In this document: positions 35,890 through 48,771 of the stretch, piece by piece
Numbering within the stretch: the first letter of the stretch is position 1
How the letters are laid out: each line of letters opens with the position of its first letter
Assembly (NCBI GenBank): GCA_018993155.1
Contig: JAGKSX010000083.1
Span: 1-64,000 of the forward strand
Direction of reading: 5' to 3'
From: Hydrogenophaga sp.
GTDB lineage: Bacteria > Pseudomonadota > Gammaproteobacteria > Burkholderiales > Burkholderiaceae_C
Length of the DNA: 64,000 nucleotides
Position numbers and translations under genes: made by a program
Notes under the pieces: generated by a model
Databases searched by the model: none
What the model saw: only the letters and a program-made list of their open reading frames with translations
Told to the model about the DNA's origin: nothing

Positions 35890-36828
35890 CTATTGTGGTG
35901 CAGCTTGCGCGCGGGCGAATTCGATGAAGTGGCTCAGCGCCGGCGTGAGTGCATCGGCGCGCCAGACCAGGCTGGTCTCGCACGCCGGCACGGCCCGCCC
36001 GCGTGAGGGCTTTGGGCTGCGGTAGACCACACCGGGGCGCTGGAACTGCCGCACGCTCTGCGGCACCCAGGCCAGCCCCAGCCCGGCCGACACCAGGTTG
36101 ACGATGGTCTGCATCTGGATCGCCTCCTGCGCCACCTGTGGCGCGCGGCCGGCCGCGTGGTACAGCGCGAAGATGGCGTCGTGCAAGGTCGGCAGGATGC
36201 GCCGCGGAAAGATCACCAGCGGCTCGGCCAGCAGCGCCGGCAGCCCCGGGTGGTCCCGCGCGGCCAGCGGGTGCGACTCGGGCAGCGCGACCACGAAGGG
36301 CTCGCTGGCGATGCGCGCGTGCGCCAGGCCCGGCGCCTGCAACCCCGGGGAATGCAGCACCATGCCCGCGTCCACCTCGCCCCGCGCGAGCAGCTCCAGC
36401 TGCACGTCGCCCGTGGCCTCGATCAACTCCAGCGCCACCTGCGGCCAGCGCTGGCGAAAGGCGCGCACCCAGCGCGGCAGCAGTTCGAACCCCACGGTGG
36501 ACACGAAGGCCAGCCGCAACCGGCCCAGCTCGCCCGCGGCGGCCGCGCGCGCCAGCTCGGGCAGCGCCTGCGCCCGGCCCAGCAGGTCGCGCACCTCAGG
36601 CAGCAGGGCCCGGCCCGCGGGCGTGAGCGCCACGCTGCGCTTGGTGCGATCGAACAGGCGCACGCCCAGCGCCTGCTCCAGCCCCGCGATGGCCTGGGTG
36701 AGCGGCGGCTGCGTGATGTGCAGGCGCGCGGCGGCCCGGCCGAAGTGCAGCTCTTCGGCCAATGCGGCGAACTGGCGCCACTGGCGCAATTCAATGTGCA
36801 ACGTTTTCATGGCATCACTCATATGCAT
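35890..36828 (-). CDS. LysR-family regulator divergent from ilvD
   Basis: A 312-residue LTTR with an N-terminal winged helix ([21 protein letters not shown]) and a periplasmic-binding-protein-like effector domain. Starts at 36828, 36822 and 36810 are in frame and none has a clear ribosome site; the longest is given. Divergent placement 86 bases from ilvD makes ilvD a probable target, with an amino-acid precursor as co-inducer, but this is inference from position. The spacer contains an ATGCCATGCATATG cluster. Confidence 0.85.
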   Translation of the reverse strand: MHMSDAMKTLHIELRQWRQFAALAEELHFGRAAARLHITQPPLTQAIAGLEQALGVRLFDRTKRSVALTPAGRALLPEVRDLLGRAQALPELARAAAAGELGRLRLAFVSTVGFELLPRWVRAFRQRWPQVALELIEATGDVQLELLARGEVDAGMVLHSPGLQAPGLAHARIASEPFVVALPESHPLAARDHPGLPALLAEPLVIFPRRILPTLHDAIFALYHAAGRAPQVAQEAIQMQTIVNLVSAGLGLAWVPQSVRQFQRPGVVYRSPKPSRGRAVPACETSLVWRADALTPALSHFIEFARAQAAPQ

Positions 36829-36914
36829 GGCATATTAATGGAAGCCCCGAAAGCAATTGGAAACGGCCGCCGGCCTGACGCATACTTCCCGCACCTCCCC
36901 ACGAAGAGACCTCC

Positions 36915-38621
36915 ATGGCCGACAACAAAACCATCTCCATCAAGCCCATCAACAGCCGCAGCGCCAACATCACGCAGGGCAAGTCGCGCGCGCCCAACCG
37001 CTCCATGTACTACGCCATGGGCTACGAGGAAAGCGACTTCAAGAAGCCCATGGTGGGCGTGGCCAACGGCCACAGCACCATCACCCCCTGCAACAGCGGC
37101 CTGCAGAAGCTGGCCGACGCGGCGGTGGCCGGCATCGAGGAAGCCGGCGGCAACGCCCAGATCTTCGGCACGCCGACCATCTCCGACGGCATGGCCATGG
37201 GCACCGAAGGCATGAAGTACTCGCTGGTCAGCCGCGAGGTGATCTCCGACTGCATCGAGACCTGCGTGCAGGGCCAGTGGATGGACGGCGTGGTCGTGGT
37301 CGGCGGCTGCGACAAGAACATGCCCGGCGGCATGATGGGCATGCTGCGCGCCAACGTGCCCGCCATCTACGTGTACGGCGGCACCATCCTGCCCGGCCGC
37401 TACAAGGGCCAGGACCTCAACATCGTCAGCGTGTTCGAGGCCGTGGGCCAGAACGCCGCCGGCAACCTGAGCGACGAAGACCTGCGCGAGATCGAGATGC
37501 GCGCCATCCCCGGCTCCGGCTCGTGCGGCGGCATGTACACCGCCAACACCATGTCCTCGTCCTTCGAAGCCCTGGGTCTGTCGCTGCCGTACTCCAGCAC
37601 CATGGCCAACCCGCACGACGAGAAGCAGAACTCGGCCAGGGAGTCGGCGAAGGTGCTGATCGAGGCGATCAAGAAGGACATCAAGCCGCGCGACATCGTG
37701 ACCAGGAAGTCGCTGGAAAACGCCGTGGCCGTGATCATGGCGACCGGCGGCTCCACCAATGCGGTGCTGCACTTCCTGGCCATCGCGCACGCGGCCGGCG
37801 TGGAGTGGTCCATCGACGATTTCGAGCGCATCCGCAAGAAGACCCCCGTGCTGTGCGACCTCAAGCCCTCGGGCAAGTACCTCGCGGTCGACCTGCACCA
37901 GGCTGGCGGCATCCCGCAGGTCATGAAGGTGCTGCTCAAGGCCGGCCTGCTGCACGGCGACTGCCTCACCATCACGGGCCAGACCGTGGCCGAGGTGCTC
38001 AAGGACGTGCCCGATGCGCCGCGCGCCGACCAGGACGTGATCCGCCCCATCGACAACCCCATGTACGCGGAAGGCCACCTGGCCATCCTCAAGGGCAACC
38101 TGTCGCCCGAAGGCGCGGTGGCCAAGATCACCGGCCTGAAGAACCCCGTCATCACCGGCCCGGCGCGCGTGTTCGACGACGAGCAGTCCGCGCTCCAGGC
38201 GATCCTGGACGGCAAGATCGTCGCGGGCGACGTGATGGTGCTGCGCTACCTGGGCCCCAAGGGCGGCCCCGGCATGCCCGAGATGCTCGCCCCCACCGGT
38301 GCGCTGATCGGCGCGGGCCTGGGCGAGAGCGTGGGCCTGATCACCGACGGCCGCTTCTCCGGCGGCACCTGGGGCATGGTGGTGGGCCACGTCGCGCCCG
38401 AAGCCGCCGCAGGTGGCACGATCGCCTTCGTGAAAGAAGGCGACTCCATCACCATCGATGCCCACCAACTGGTGCTGGAGCTCAACGTGCCCGAGGCGGA
38501 GATCGCCAAACGCCGTGAAGGCTGGACGCCGCCGGCACCGCGCTACACGCGCGGCGTGCAGGCCAAGTTCGCGTTCAACGCGGCCAGCGCCAGCAAGGGC
38601 GCCGTGCTCGACAACTACTGA
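36915..38621 (+). CDS. ilvD: Dihydroxy-acid dehydratase
   Basis: A 568-residue iron-sulfur dehydratase of branched-chain amino-acid synthesis: 2,3-dihydroxy-isovalerate to 2-oxoisovalerate and the isoleucine counterpart. The cluster motifs GGCDKNMPG and [12 protein letters not shown] are intact, as is the C-terminal [14 protein letters not shown]. It ends directly at a hairpin shared with the convergent small gene. Confidence 0.97.
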   Translation: MADNKTISIKPINSRSANITQGKSRAPNRSMYYAMGYEESDFKKPMVGVANGHSTITPCNSGLQKLADAAVAGIEEAGGNAQIFGTPTISDGMAMGTEGMKYSLVSREVISDCIETCVQGQWMDGVVVVGGCDKNMPGGMMGMLRANVPAIYVYGGTILPGRYKGQDLNIVSVFEAVGQNAAGNLSDEDLREIEMRAIPGSGSCGGMYTANTMSSSFEALGLSLPYSSTMANPHDEKQNSARESAKVLIEAIKKDIKPRDIVTRKSLENAVAVIMATGGSTNAVLHFLAIAHAAGVEWSIDDFERIRKKTPVLCDLKPSGKYLAVDLHQAGGIPQVMKVLLKAGLLHGDCLTITGQTVAEVLKDVPDAPRADQDVIRPIDNPMYAEGHLAILKGNLSPEGAVAKITGLKNPVITGPARVFDDEQSALQAILDGKIVAGDVMVLRYLGPKGGPGMPEMLAPTGALIGAGLGESVGLITDGRFSGGTWGMVVGHVAPEAAAGGTIAFVKEGDSITIDAHQLVLELNVPEAEIAKRREGWTPPAPRYTRGVQAKFAFNAASASKGAVLDNY

Positions 38622-38637
38622 TCCGCCAGCGCGGATC
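38620..38637. terminator. Short hairpin at the ilvD / Trp-rich gene junction
   Basis: GATCCGC-CAGC-GCGGATC overlaps the last bases of the ilvD stop codon and lies 3 bases from the end of the convergent gene. There is no T-run, so termination would be weak or protein-assisted. Confidence 0.4.
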
Positions 38638-38639
38638 GG

Positions 38640-38885
38640 TCAGCGCGAGGGGCGCTTGGGCTTGATGCCCAGCGCCTCGCGCTGCTTGTCGATGCGGTCC
38701 TTCTTCTTCTGATCCATCTTCTCCATCGCCTTGCGCTTGGTGTAGCCGGTGGCGTCGGCCCAGGCCCACCAGGCCACGGCCAGGGCAAACGGCGACAGCA
38801 CCCACCACCACGACCATTCGGCCACCACGCCGAACTCCAGGTACTTCAACAACGACAGCACGACGCCTGCGATCAGCAAATACAT
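38640..38885 (-). CDS. Small Trp-rich protein (TIGR04438 type)
   Basis: The 81-residue protein has two hydrophobic segments containing five tryptophans in a short span (EWSWWWVLSP and AWWAWADATGY), then a basic tail (KRKAMEKMDQKKKDRIDKQ). This matches the small Trp-rich family of Burkholderiales membrane proteins, whose function is unknown. Confidence 0.85.
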   Translation of the reverse strand: MYLLIAGVVLSLLKYLEFGVVAEWSWWWVLSPFALAVAWWAWADATGYTKRKAMEKMDQKKKDRIDKQREALGIKPKRPSR

Positions 38886-39008
38886 CACAAACTCCGGTAA
38901 AGGCCCCGTGAAGCGGGCAAGAAACTGTAAGCGTTCGTTTCTGGGCGGGTGCGGCTCGGTAGAATCGATCGCGTGACACTCTCCCGCATTCATCGACAAG
39001 GACACCCC

Positions 39009-39323
39009 ATGAAACGCGCTCTCCTGATTATGGCCGCCATGACGACGCTGGCCGCTCCGGCCATCGCCGACGAAGCCCTCGCCAAGAGCAAGAACTGCAT
39101 GGCCTGCCATGCCGTGGACAAGAAACTGGTGGGCCCCTCCTACAAGGACGTGGCCAAGAAGTATGCGGGCGACGCCAAGGCCGTGGACGCACTGGCCGCC
39201 AAGATCGTCAAGGGCTCCGAAGTGGGCAAGGGCAACTGGGGCGCCGTGCCCATGCCGCCCAACCCGCAGGTCAGCGAAGCCGAGGCCAAGAAGCTCGCGG
39301 CCTGGGTGCTGAGCATCAAGTAA
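39009..39323 (+). CDS. Monohaem cytochrome c, class I (c-551/c8 type)
   Basis: A 104-residue periplasmic cytochrome: signal peptide (residues 1-20, ending AIADE), haem motif CMACH near residue 31, the methionine ligand in MPPNPQ near 83, and a C-terminal helix AKKLAAWVLSIK. It probably shuttles electrons to terminal oxidases such as the cbb3 enzyme encoded here. It is followed by a bidirectional terminator. Confidence 0.93.
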   Translation: MKRALLIMAAMTTLAAPAIADEALAKSKNCMACHAVDKKLVGPSYKDVAKKYAGDAKAVDALAAKIVKGSEVGKGNWGAVPMPPNPQVSEAEAKKLAAWVLSIK

Positions 39324-39343
39324 GCCGCCTGCCTGCTCACCCA

Positions 39344-39376
39344 CAAAAAAACCCGCTGGAGTCCAGCGGGTTTTTT
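39344..39376. terminator. Bidirectional terminator between cytochrome c and acs
   Basis: An AACCCGCTGGA / TCCAGCGGGTT stem is flanked by seven A on the left and a T-run on the right, so it can end both the + strand cytochrome gene and the - strand acs gene. Confidence 0.92.
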
Positions 39377-39405
39377 GTTGCCGGCACGGCGCCGGCATGG
39401 GACCT

Positions 39406-41400
39406 TCAGTTGGTCTCGGCCAGCTGTTCGAGGATGGCCGGGTTCTCCAGCGTGGAGGTGTCCTGCGTGATGGCCTCGCCCTTGGCGATGGAGCGCAGCA
39501 GGCGGCGCATGATCTTGCCGCTGCGGGTCTTCGGCAGGTTGTCGCCGAAGCGGATGTCCTTGGGCTTGGCGATCGGGCCGATTTCCTTGCCCACCCAGTC
39601 GCGCAACTGCCTGGCGATGGCCTTGGCCTCCTCGCCCGTGGGGCGGCTGCGCTTGAGCACCACGAAGGCGACGATGGCCTCGCCCGTGAGGTCGTCCGGG
39701 CGGCCCACCACGGCGGCCTCGGCCACCAGGTCCGTCTTGCCCACCAGCGCGGACTCGATCTCCATCGTGCCCATGCGGTGGCCCGAGACGTTGAGCACGT
39801 CGTCGATGCGGCCGGTGATGCGGAAGTAGCCCCGGTCGGCGCTGCGCACCGCGCCGTCGCCCGCCAGGTAGTAGCCCTTGAGTTCCTCGGGGAAGTAGCT
39901 CTTCTTGAAACGCTCCGGGTCGCCCCAGATGGTGCGGATCATGGACGGCCAGGGCTTCTTCACCACCAGGATGCCGCCCGCGCCGTTGGGCACGTCGTTG
40001 CCGGCCTCATCGACGATGGCCGCGGCAATGCCCGGCAGGGGCAGCGTGCACGAGCCCGGCACCAGCGGCGTGGCGCCCGGCAGCGGGGTGATCATGTGGC
40101 CGCCGGTCTCGGTCTGCCAGAAGGTGTCCACGATGGGGCAGCGCTCGCCGCCCACGTGTTTGTAGTACCACATCCAGGCTTCGGGGTTGATGGGCTCGCC
40201 CACCGAGCCGAGCAGGCGCAGGCTGGAGAGATCGGAGCGCGCCGGGTGCACCTTTTCATCGCCCTCGGCGGCCTTGATCAGCGAGCGGATCGCCGTGGGC
40301 GCGGTGTAGAAGATCGTGACCTTGTGCTTCTCGATCATCTGCCAGAAGCGCCCGGCGTTCGGGTAGGTGGGCACGCCCTCGAACACGACCTGCGTGGCGC
40401 CGGCGGCCAGCGGGCCGTAGGTGACATAGGTGTGGCCGGTGATCCAGCCGATGTCGGCCGTGCACCAGAAGATGTCTTCGGGCCGCAGGTCGAAGGTCCA
40501 GTTCATGGTGAGCTGCGCCCACAGCAGGTAGCCGCCGGTGCTGTGCTGCACGCCCTTGGGCTTGCCGGTGGAACCCGAGGTGTAGAGCACGAACAGCGGG
40601 TGCTCGGCGCTCACCATTTCCGCCGGGCAGCTGGTGGACTGCTCGGCCATGGCGTCGTGCATGAAGGTGTCGCGGCCCGCGACCATGTTGCAGGCCGTGG
40701 GGGTGCGCTGGAACACGATCACGTTCCTGATCGAATCGCAGCCGCCCATGCCGATGCCTTCGTCCACGATGGCCTTGAGCGGCAGCTCCTTGCCGCCGCG
40801 CAACTGGTAGTTGGCGGTGATCACGGCCACGGCGCCCGCGTCCTGGATGCGCTCCTGCAAGGCCTTGGCCGAGAAGCCACCGAACACCACGCTGTGCGTG
40901 GCGCCGATGCGCGCACAGGCCTGCATGGCCACCACGCCCTCGACCGTCATGGGCATGTAGATGACGACGCGGTCGCCCTTCTTCACGCCGCGCGCCTTGA
41001 GCGCGTTGGCGAACTGCGAGACCTTGGCCAGCAGTTCCTTGTAGGTGACCTTGGTCACGTCGCCGTTGTCGGCCTCGAAGATGATGGCGGTCTTGTTTTC
41101 CAGCGGCGTGCCCATGTGGCGGTCCAGGCAGTTGTACGAGGCGTTGAGCTCGCCATCCTCGAACCACTTGTAGAACGGCGCCCTGGAGGCATCAAGGGTC
41201 TTCGTGAAGGGCTTGTGCCAGCTCAGGGTTTCGCGCGCCAACCGGGCCCAGAAGCCTTCGAAGTCCTTGTCGGCCTCGGCGCACAGCGCCTGGTAGGCCT
41301 CCATGCCCGAGACCCGCGCGGCCTTCACGGTGGCGGCCGAGGGCTCAAAGACGCGGTTTTCGACCAGGGTGGATTCGATCGTCGACGAAGGCGCGGACAT
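39406..41400 (-). CDS. acs: Acetyl-CoA synthetase
   Basis: The 664-residue AMP-forming enzyme makes acetyl-CoA from acetate, ATP and CoA. The P-loop is [11 protein letters not shown], the carboxylate pocket W-x-TGH ([12 protein letters not shown]) is conserved, and the C-terminal acetylation-regulated lysine lies in [11 protein letters not shown]. With aceA (2954-4285) it supports growth on acetate. It has its own terminator. Confidence 0.97.
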   Translation of the reverse strand: MSAPSSTIESTLVENRVFEPSAATVKAARVSGMEAYQALCAEADKDFEGFWARLARETLSWHKPFTKTLDASRAPFYKWFEDGELNASYNCLDRHMGTPLENKTAIIFEADNGDVTKVTYKELLAKVSQFANALKARGVKKGDRVVIYMPMTVEGVVAMQACARIGATHSVVFGGFSAKALQERIQDAGAVAVITANYQLRGGKELPLKAIVDEGIGMGGCDSIRNVIVFQRTPTACNMVAGRDTFMHDAMAEQSTSCPAEMVSAEHPLFVLYTSGSTGKPKGVQHSTGGYLLWAQLTMNWTFDLRPEDIFWCTADIGWITGHTYVTYGPLAAGATQVVFEGVPTYPNAGRFWQMIEKHKVTIFYTAPTAIRSLIKAAEGDEKVHPARSDLSSLRLLGSVGEPINPEAWMWYYKHVGGERCPIVDTFWQTETGGHMITPLPGATPLVPGSCTLPLPGIAAAIVDEAGNDVPNGAGGILVVKKPWPSMIRTIWGDPERFKKSYFPEELKGYYLAGDGAVRSADRGYFRITGRIDDVLNVSGHRMGTMEIESALVGKTDLVAEAAVVGRPDDLTGEAIVAFVVLKRSRPTGEEAKAIARQLRDWVGKEIGPIAKPKDIRFGDNLPKTRSGKIMRRLLRSIAKGEAITQDTSTLENPAILEQLAETN

Positions 41401-41549
41401 GAAGGTCTCCTAAATGTTGTGGGCAGATGACAGGCCGGGACTGTGCTCAAGGGCTCTTACGAGTCACTTACAGGACAGGACGCAGACCTACAATACCGCC
41501 TGCCGTCTGGCCGCCCATCCCGGGCGCTCGGCACATTGTGTCACCATCC

Positions 41550-42149
41550 ATGAGCGACCCCGTCAAAGCCCAAGCCCCGATCCGCGCGCTGCCCAACCTG
41601 ATCTTCGCCAGCCGCTGGCTGCAGTTGCCCCTCTACATCGGACTGATCGCGGCGCAAGCGATCTATGTGTTCCATTTCTGGGTCGAGCTGGTCCACCTGA
41701 TCGAGGCCGCGTTCGGCAACGACGTGGCGCTGGCCAAGCTGGTCACCAGCATCGGCTACAAGAGCGACGTGCAGCTCACCGGCCTGAACGAGACCATCAT
41801 CATGCTGGTGGTGCTCGCGCTGATCGACGTGGTGATGATCTCCAACCTGCTGATCATGGTGATCGTGGGCGGCTATGAGACCTTCGTGAGCCGCATGCAC
41901 CTGGAAAACCACCCCGACCAGCCCGAGTGGCTGAGCCACGTGAATGCCTCGGTGCTCAAGGTGAAGCTGGCCACGGCCATCATCGGCATCAGCTCGATCC
42001 ACCTGCTCAAGACCTTCATCAACGCCGCCAACTACGACGTGAAGGTCCTGATGTGGCAGACCATCATCCATGTGGTCTTCCTGCTCAGCGCCATGGCCAT
42101 CGCCATGACCGACCGGCTGATGGCCCACCCGGCGGACAACGGCCACTGA
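41550..42149 (+). CDS. YqhA/UPF0114-family membrane protein
   Basis: A 199-residue membrane protein of about four helices, with the family patterns FASRWLQLPLYIGL and the central block ISNLLIMVIVGGYETFVSR. The start ATG 41550 follows a short leader after the divergent acs promoter region. Its function is unknown; the family is widespread in proteobacteria. Confidence 0.9.
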   Translation: MSDPVKAQAPIRALPNLIFASRWLQLPLYIGLIAAQAIYVFHFWVELVHLIEAAFGNDVALAKLVTSIGYKSDVQLTGLNETIIMLVVLALIDVVMISNLLIMVIVGGYETFVSRMHLENHPDQPEWLSHVNASVLKVKLATAIIGISSIHLLKTFINAANYDVKVLMWQTIIHVVFLLSAMAIAMTDRLMAHPADNGH

Positions 42150-42213
42150 CGGCGCGCCTTCGGGCGCATGGGGGTTTTCTGCAACCCAGCGCGGGCCATC
42201 CATGCACAAAAGT

Positions 42214-42533
42214 TATAATTGACGCCTCAGCCATCCGGCCCCTGGCCGGGTGGCGCTCATGTGCTACTCGCGGATCGCCCTGCATCCCGTCGCGGCACAG
42301 AGATTTCAATGGCCGGTCTTCCGGCCTCGACGCCGCGTCACTCCCGCACCGTGCCAGCCCCCCAGACAGGGCCCGCTGACCGGGCTTGCGTGATGGCAGG
42401 CGCTGGGTTTGCCGATTCGTCGCTGTCAGTGTCTGTCTGCGGTCTTGAATGACCCGGTCGGGCACGCGCGTGCCCCCTGCTTCAAGACCGTTCGCGGTGC
42501 CTTGTCCAACTTGCACAGGAGGCAGCACCACCC
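42214..42533 (+). promoter_or_regulatory. Promoter and long structured leader of the proVWX-like operon
   Basis: A consensus -10 TATAAT lies at 42214-42219, with no clear -35, so a start near 42226 is expected and gives a leader of about 308 bases before the ATG at 42534. Its last part contains a 10-bp stem (CGGTCTTGAA, 42440-42449, with TTCAAGACCG, 42481-42490) that encloses a perfect GGGCACGCGCGTGCCC hairpin (42460-42475); a further GGCCGG-TCTT-CCGGCC hairpin lies near 42310. No known riboswitch class is recognised. Confidence 0.6.
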
Positions 42534-43733
42534 ATGGCCCAACCGATTTCCATCGAACACGTCTTCAAGGTGTTCGGCGACCAGCCCGAGGCCGCCCTCG
42601 ATCTCGTCCGCGAAGGCCGCAGCAAGCGGGAGATCCTCGCCGAAACCGGGCAATCCATTGGCGTCTTCGACGCCCACTTCGAGATCGAGGCCGGCGAGAT
42701 CTTCGTCATCATGGGCCTGTCGGGCTCGGGCAAATCGACGCTGGTGCGCCTGCTCAACCGGCTGATCGAACCCACGGCCGGCCGCATCCTGGTCAACGGC
42801 CAGAACATCAACGACCTCTCGGACGCCGGCCTGCGCGCCCTGCGGCGCAAGGACATCAGCATGGTGTTCCAGTCGTTCGCGCTGATGCCGCACATGACCG
42901 TGCGCGACAACACCGCCTTCGGCCTGGAACTCGCGGGCGTCAAGCCCGCGCAGCGCCTGGCGCTGGCCGACCAGGCGCTCGAACAGGTGGGCCTGGCTGG
43001 CTGGGGCGACAGCTACCCCGACGAACTCTCCGGCGGCATGCAGCAGCGCGTGGGCCTGGCGCGCGCGCTGGCCTCGGACCCGTCCATCCTGCTGATGGAC
43101 GAGGCCTTCTCGGCGCTGGACCCGATCATCCGCACCGAGATGCAGAGCGAGCTGCTGCGCCTGCAGCAGGTCCGGCGCCGCACCATCGTCTTCATCTCGC
43201 ACGACCTCGACGAGGCCATGCGCATCGGCGACCGCATCGCCATCATGAAGGACGGCCAGGTGGTGCAGGTCGGCACGCCCGAAGACATCCTGCGCCAGCC
43301 GGCCGACGACTACGTGCGCAACTTCGTGCGCGGCGTCGACGCAGCGGCGGTGTTCAAGGCCGGCGACATCGCCCGGCACACGCAGGTCGTGGTGGCCGAG
43401 CACCCGAACAAGGGCGCGCGCGCCGCGCTCAAGCTGCTCGAGGACAAGGACCGCGACTGGGCCTACGTCGTCAGCCCCGACCAGCGCTACCTCGGCCTGG
43501 TGTCGGCGGATTCCCTGCGCCATGCGCTGCAGGACCACGACGGCCCGCTCGGCCTCTCGCGCGCCTACCTGCCCGACGTGCAGGTGGTCAACGCGGCCCA
43601 CCCGGTGGCCGAGCTCTTCGGCCAGGCCGCGAACGCGCCGTACCCGCTGCCCGTGGTGGACGCCAACGGCCGCTACCGCGGCGCCATCAGCAAGAACACG
43701 CTGCTGAAGTTCCTGGACCGCGCGGCGGCCTGA
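42534..43733 (+). CDS. proV: Glycine-betaine/proline-type ABC transporter, ATP-binding subunit
   Basis: A 399-residue ABC ATPase: Walker [10 protein letters not shown], signature [15 protein letters not shown], Walker [13 protein letters not shown] and a C-terminal pair of CBS domains (about residues 280-395), typical of ProV/OpuAA. CBS domains sense ionic strength in OpuA, so this importer is probably osmotically gated. First gene of a three-gene operon. Confidence 0.93.
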   Translation: MAQPISIEHVFKVFGDQPEAALDLVREGRSKREILAETGQSIGVFDAHFEIEAGEIFVIMGLSGSGKSTLVRLLNRLIEPTAGRILVNGQNINDLSDAGLRALRRKDISMVFQSFALMPHMTVRDNTAFGLELAGVKPAQRLALADQALEQVGLAGWGDSYPDELSGGMQQRVGLARALASDPSILLMDEAFSALDPIIRTEMQSELLRLQQVRRRTIVFISHDLDEAMRIGDRIAIMKDGQVVQVGTPEDILRQPADDYVRNFVRGVDAAAVFKAGDIARHTQVVVAEHPNKGARAALKLLEDKDRDWAYVVSPDQRYLGLVSADSLRHALQDHDGPLGLSRAYLPDVQVVNAAHPVAELFGQAANAPYPLPVVDANGRYRGAISKNTLLKFLDRAAA

Positions 43734-43762
43734 GGCCGCCCCCATTGGAGAGTACCGACACC

Positions 43763-44857
43763 ATGACCGACACCGACATCGAGATCACCGCCAGTCCCGC
43801 CACCACCGATGCGTGGGGCGCGTCCACCGCCGCCGCCAGCGACAACTGGCTCGACACCACCGCGCTCGCCGACACCAGCACCCCGATGGCCGACGATGGC
43901 TTTCGCCTCAGCCAGCTGTGGGACGGCTCACTGCCCGTCGAGAACTGGATCAACGACGCCCTGAGCTGGACGGTGGACCACTTCCGCCCTTTCTTCCAGA
44001 CCGTGCGCGCGCCCATCGACACCACGCTCACCAGCGTGGAACAACTGCTGTTGAGCGTGCCCATGCTGGCCATGGTCACGCTGATGGGCCTGCTGGCCTG
44101 GCAGTTCGCCGGCCGCGCCATTGCCATCGGCACCGTGGTTTCGCTGCTGCTGGTGGGCATGCTGGGCATCTGGCCCGAAGCCATGGTCACGCTCTCGCTC
44201 GTGCTGACCTCGCTGGTGTTCTGCATCGCCATCGGCCTGCCGCTGGGCATCCTGCTGGCCAGCAGCGACCGCACGCAGCGCCTGCTGCGCCCGGTGCTCG
44301 ACGCGATGCAGACCACGCCGGCCTTCGTCTACCTGGTGCCGGTGGTGATGCTGTTCGGCATCGGCAACGTGCCCGGCGTCATCGTCACCATCGTCTTCGC
44401 CCTGCCCCCGCTGGTGCGCCTGACCGACCTGGGCATCCGCCAGGTGCGGCCCGACCTGATCGAGGCAGCGCGCGCCTACGGCGCCTCGCGCTGGCAGATG
44501 CTGGCCAAGGTGCAGCTGCCGCTGGCCCTGCCCTCCATCATGGCGGGCATCAACCAGGCGCTGATGCTCTCGCTGTCCATGGTGGTCATCGCTTCGATGA
44601 TCGCCGTGGGTGGCCTGGGGCAGATGGTGCTGCGCGGCATCGGCCGCCTGGACATGGGCATGGCCACCGTCGGCGGCCTGGGCATCGTGCTGCTGGCGAT
44701 CGCGCTGGACCGCATCACCCAGGCCCTGGGCCGGCCCGGCCGGGGCGCGCGCCACTGGTGGCAGCAAGGGCCCGCCGGCCTGCTCGTGCGGCTGCTGCGC
44801 AGTTCGCCGTCCCGCCCGGTGGCACCGCCCTCCACCGCTCCGCTTTCCACCTCCTGA
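43763..44857 (+). CDS. proW: Glycine-betaine/proline-type ABC transporter, permease
   Basis: The 364-residue permease has a long non-conserved Thr/Ser/Ala-rich N-terminus (about 60 residues), then membrane helices and the permease signature [24 protein letters not shown] (the EAA loop, which binds the ATPase). It follows proV by 29 bases. Confidence 0.93.
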   Translation: MTDTDIEITASPATTDAWGASTAAASDNWLDTTALADTSTPMADDGFRLSQLWDGSLPVENWINDALSWTVDHFRPFFQTVRAPIDTTLTSVEQLLLSVPMLAMVTLMGLLAWQFAGRAIAIGTVVSLLLVGMLGIWPEAMVTLSLVLTSLVFCIAIGLPLGILLASSDRTQRLLRPVLDAMQTTPAFVYLVPVVMLFGIGNVPGVIVTIVFALPPLVRLTDLGIRQVRPDLIEAARAYGASRWQMLAKVQLPLALPSIMAGINQALMLSLSMVVIASMIAVGGLGQMVLRGIGRLDMGMATVGGLGIVLLAIALDRITQALGRPGRGARHWWQQGPAGLLVRLLRSSPSRPVAPPSTAPLSTS

Positions 44858-44901
44858 GCGTCCGCGCCCAGGTCTTCCCACCCACCATCGAAAGGAAACC
44901 G

Positions 44902-45924
44902 ATGACCCTTCACACGACCACCCCTCTGTGGCGCAGCCTGCTTGGCGGCGGCCTCATGGCCCTCGCCCTCACGGGCCCGGCCCAGGCGCAGAACCTGCCC
45001 GGCAAGGGCATTGCCGTGCAGCCACTGCAAAGCTCCATCGCCGAAGAGACCTTCCAGACCCTGCTGGTGTCGCGCGCGCTGGCCAAGCTGGGCTACGACG
45101 TGAAGCCGATCAAGGAAGTGGAGTACCCGACCGCCCACGTCGCCATCGCCAACGGCGACGCCACCTTCATGGCCGACCACTGGGACCCGCTGCACGCGGA
45201 CTTCTACAAGAACGCTGGCGGCGACGCCAAGCTCTACCGCCAGGGCGCCTACTCCCCTGGCGCGGCCCAGGGCTACCTCATCGACAGGAAGACCGCCGAG
45301 GCCCACAAGATCACGCGCGTGGACCAGCTCAAGGACCCGGCGATCGCCAAGCTGTTCGACCACAACGGCGACGGCAAGGCCGACCTGACCGGCTGCAACC
45401 CCGGCTGGGGCTGCGAGGCGGTGATCGAACACCACCTCGACGCCTACAAGCTGCGCGACACCGTGACCCATGTGCAAGGCAGCTACGCCGCCCTGATCGC
45501 CGACACCATCACGCGCCTCAAGCAGGGCCAGCCGGTGCTGTACTACACCTGGACGCCCTACTGGGTGAGCGGCGTGCTGCGCCCCGGCCAGGAAGTGGTG
45601 TGGCTACAGGTGCCGTTCTCATCGCTCCCGGGTGAACAGAGCAAGCTCGACACCCAGTTGCCCAACGGCCAGAACTACGGCTTCGTGCTCAACACGCAGC
45701 GCATCGTGGCCAACCGGCAGTTCACCGAGCAGAACCCGGCGGCCGCGCGGCTGTTCGAGGTGATGGCGCTGCCGGTGGCCGACATCAACGCCCAGAACCT
45801 GCGCATGCGCGAAGGCCAGAACAAGCCGCAGGACGTGGAGCGCCACACCGACGCCTGGATCAAGGCGCACCAGAAGACCTTTGACGGCTGGGTCGCGCAA
45901 GCCCTTGCGGCCGCCAAGCGCTAA
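44902..45924 (+). CDS. proX: Glycine-betaine/proline-type ABC transporter, periplasmic binding protein
   Basis: A 340-residue ProX-family protein: signal peptide ending near PAQAQ, then a two-lobed binding fold with [12 protein letters not shown] and conserved aromatic residues (YYTWTPYWV) of the betaine-binding cage. Two cysteines in GCNPGWGCE probably form a disulfide, as in E. coli ProX. It ends at a strong terminator. The ligand (betaine, proline betaine or choline) is not distinguished by sequence. Confidence 0.92.
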   Translation: MTLHTTTPLWRSLLGGGLMALALTGPAQAQNLPGKGIAVQPLQSSIAEETFQTLLVSRALAKLGYDVKPIKEVEYPTAHVAIANGDATFMADHWDPLHADFYKNAGGDAKLYRQGAYSPGAAQGYLIDRKTAEAHKITRVDQLKDPAIAKLFDHNGDGKADLTGCNPGWGCEAVIEHHLDAYKLRDTVTHVQGSYAALIADTITRLKQGQPVLYYTWTPYWVSGVLRPGQEVVWLQVPFSSLPGEQSKLDTQLPNGQNYGFVLNTQRIVANRQFTEQNPAAARLFEVMALPVADINAQNLRMREGQNKPQDVERHTDAWIKAHQKTFDGWVAQALAAAKR

Positions 45925-45946
45925 GGCGCCGACACCCCGTGAAAAC

Positions 45947-45969
45947 GCCCGGCCTCTGCCGGGCTTTTT
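45947..45969 (+). terminator. Rho-independent terminator after proX
   Basis: GCCCGGC-CTCT-GCCGGGC followed by TTTTT, 23 bases after the proX stop codon. Confidence 0.92.
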
Positions 45970-45976
45970 CATGCGC

Positions 45977-47206
45977 TCATCGCGCCAGCAGGCCGATCAC
46001 CAGCGCGTTGGCCAGGTCGATGAAGAAGCCGCACACGAGCGGCACGACGATGAAGGCCCGGGGCGCGGCGCCGTAGGCCCGCACCACCGCGCTCATGTTG
46101 GCGATGGCCGTGGCCGTCGAGCCCAGCGCGATGCCGCCGAAGCCCGAGCAGATGACGGCCGCTTCGTAGTCGCGCCCCATGAAGCGGAACACGACGAAAG
46201 CCGTGAAGGCCACCGCGAGCAGCACCTGCAGCGTCATGGTCACGGCCATGAAGCCCAGCACCGGCTCCAGCTCCCACAGGCGCAGGCCCATGAGCGCCAT
46301 GGTGAGGAACAGGCCGAGGCTCAAATCAGAGATCAGCGCCACCCCCAGCCGCATGCTCGGCCAGTTCCACAGGCGACCGCCTTCGGGCGCCAGCCACTGC
46401 CCAGCGCTTCGCAGGCCGATGCCCGCCATCAGGCAGCCCACGAAAGCCGGCAGGTGCAGCCCGGTGAGCGCGACCAGCTCGTTGACGCCCTGCCCCAGCA
46501 TCAAGGCCAGGTTGAGCCAGAGCAAGGCCATCAACACGCCGTGGTAGTCGAGCCGCAAATGGACTTCATCCTGGTAGCGCGTGCCGACCTCCACGTCCGC
46601 CTCGCCCGAGGGCACGATGCGGTGGCGCCGCATCAACCACGCCGCCAGCGGCCCGCCCACCAGGCAGGCCGCGATCATGCCCACCATGTTGGCCGCCAGG
46701 CCCAGCTCGCCCGCGTTGGCAATGCCCAGGCGGTCGACGAAGTGCGGCGTCCAGGCCAGCGTGGTGCCAACCCCGCCGGTGAGCGAGATCGATCCCGCCA
46801 TGAGGCCCGCCCGCGCGTCCATGCCGAACGCGCTGGCCGCGGCCATGCCGACCCCGTTCTGCAGCAGCATGAAGCCGATGGCCAGCACCAGCAGCACCAC
46901 CAGCGAGCGACCGCCCTGGCGCAGCGTGCGCACATCCGTGCCCAGGCCGATCGCGGCGAAGAAATACAGCAGCAGCATGTCCCGCGCGCCGAGCTCGAAC
47001 ACCACCCGCACGTCCAGCGCGTAGTAGAGCGAACACACCACCAGCGCACACACCACCCCGCCCACCACGGCCTCGGGGATGTTGTAGCGCTGCAGCCAGG
47101 CGTGGCGCTGCGTGAGCCACTTGCCGACGAAGAGCAGCAGGATGGCGAGCGTGAAGCTGGCGAAAGGATCGACCAGGAAGCTGGTGCGCCAGGGGAACGG
47201 GATCAT
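45977..47206 (-). CDS. gltS: Sodium/glutamate symporter, GltS family
   Basis: A 409-residue membrane protein with about ten helices in two inverted repeats. The GltS pore motifs are clear: GSISLTGGVGTTLAWTP in the first half and SGFGGIALGSTATAIANM in the second. It imports glutamate or a related dicarboxylate with Na+. It lies 16 bases downstream of fumC on the same strand, so they may be co-transcribed. Confidence 0.88.
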   Translation of the reverse strand: MIPFPWRTSFLVDPFASFTLAILLLFVGKWLTQRHAWLQRYNIPEAVVGGVVCALVVCSLYYALDVRVVFELGARDMLLLYFFAAIGLGTDVRTLRQGGRSLVVLLVLAIGFMLLQNGVGMAAASAFGMDARAGLMAGSISLTGGVGTTLAWTPHFVDRLGIANAGELGLAANMVGMIAACLVGGPLAAWLMRRHRIVPSGEADVEVGTRYQDEVHLRLDYHGVLMALLWLNLALMLGQGVNELVALTGLHLPAFVGCLMAGIGLRSAGQWLAPEGGRLWNWPSMRLGVALISDLSLGLFLTMALMGLRLWELEPVLGFMAVTMTLQVLLAVAFTAFVVFRFMGRDYEAAVICSGFGGIALGSTATAIANMSAVVRAYGAAPRAFIVVPLVCGFFIDLANALVIGLLAR

Positions 47207-47222
47207 GGCGCCATGGTAGCGG

Positions 47223-48620
<1,398 letters not shown>

Positions 48621-48771
48621 GGTGTGGCGTGACCTGTCAAAATAGAGGGCTGGAGAAGCCAAGCCCCAAGGCCCTCCAGCATAGCTCCAAATAAAAGCAA
48701 TTCTCATCTGATGGCCTCTTGACGCCCTGCCCCGGCCGCCGACGCGATTTGCCCCCAACGCCCACGACACC

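Noticed and set aside
39397..41430. 677-residue plus-strand frame opposite acs
   Set aside because: Antisense shadow of acetyl-CoA synthetase, which has all its family motifs on the other strand.
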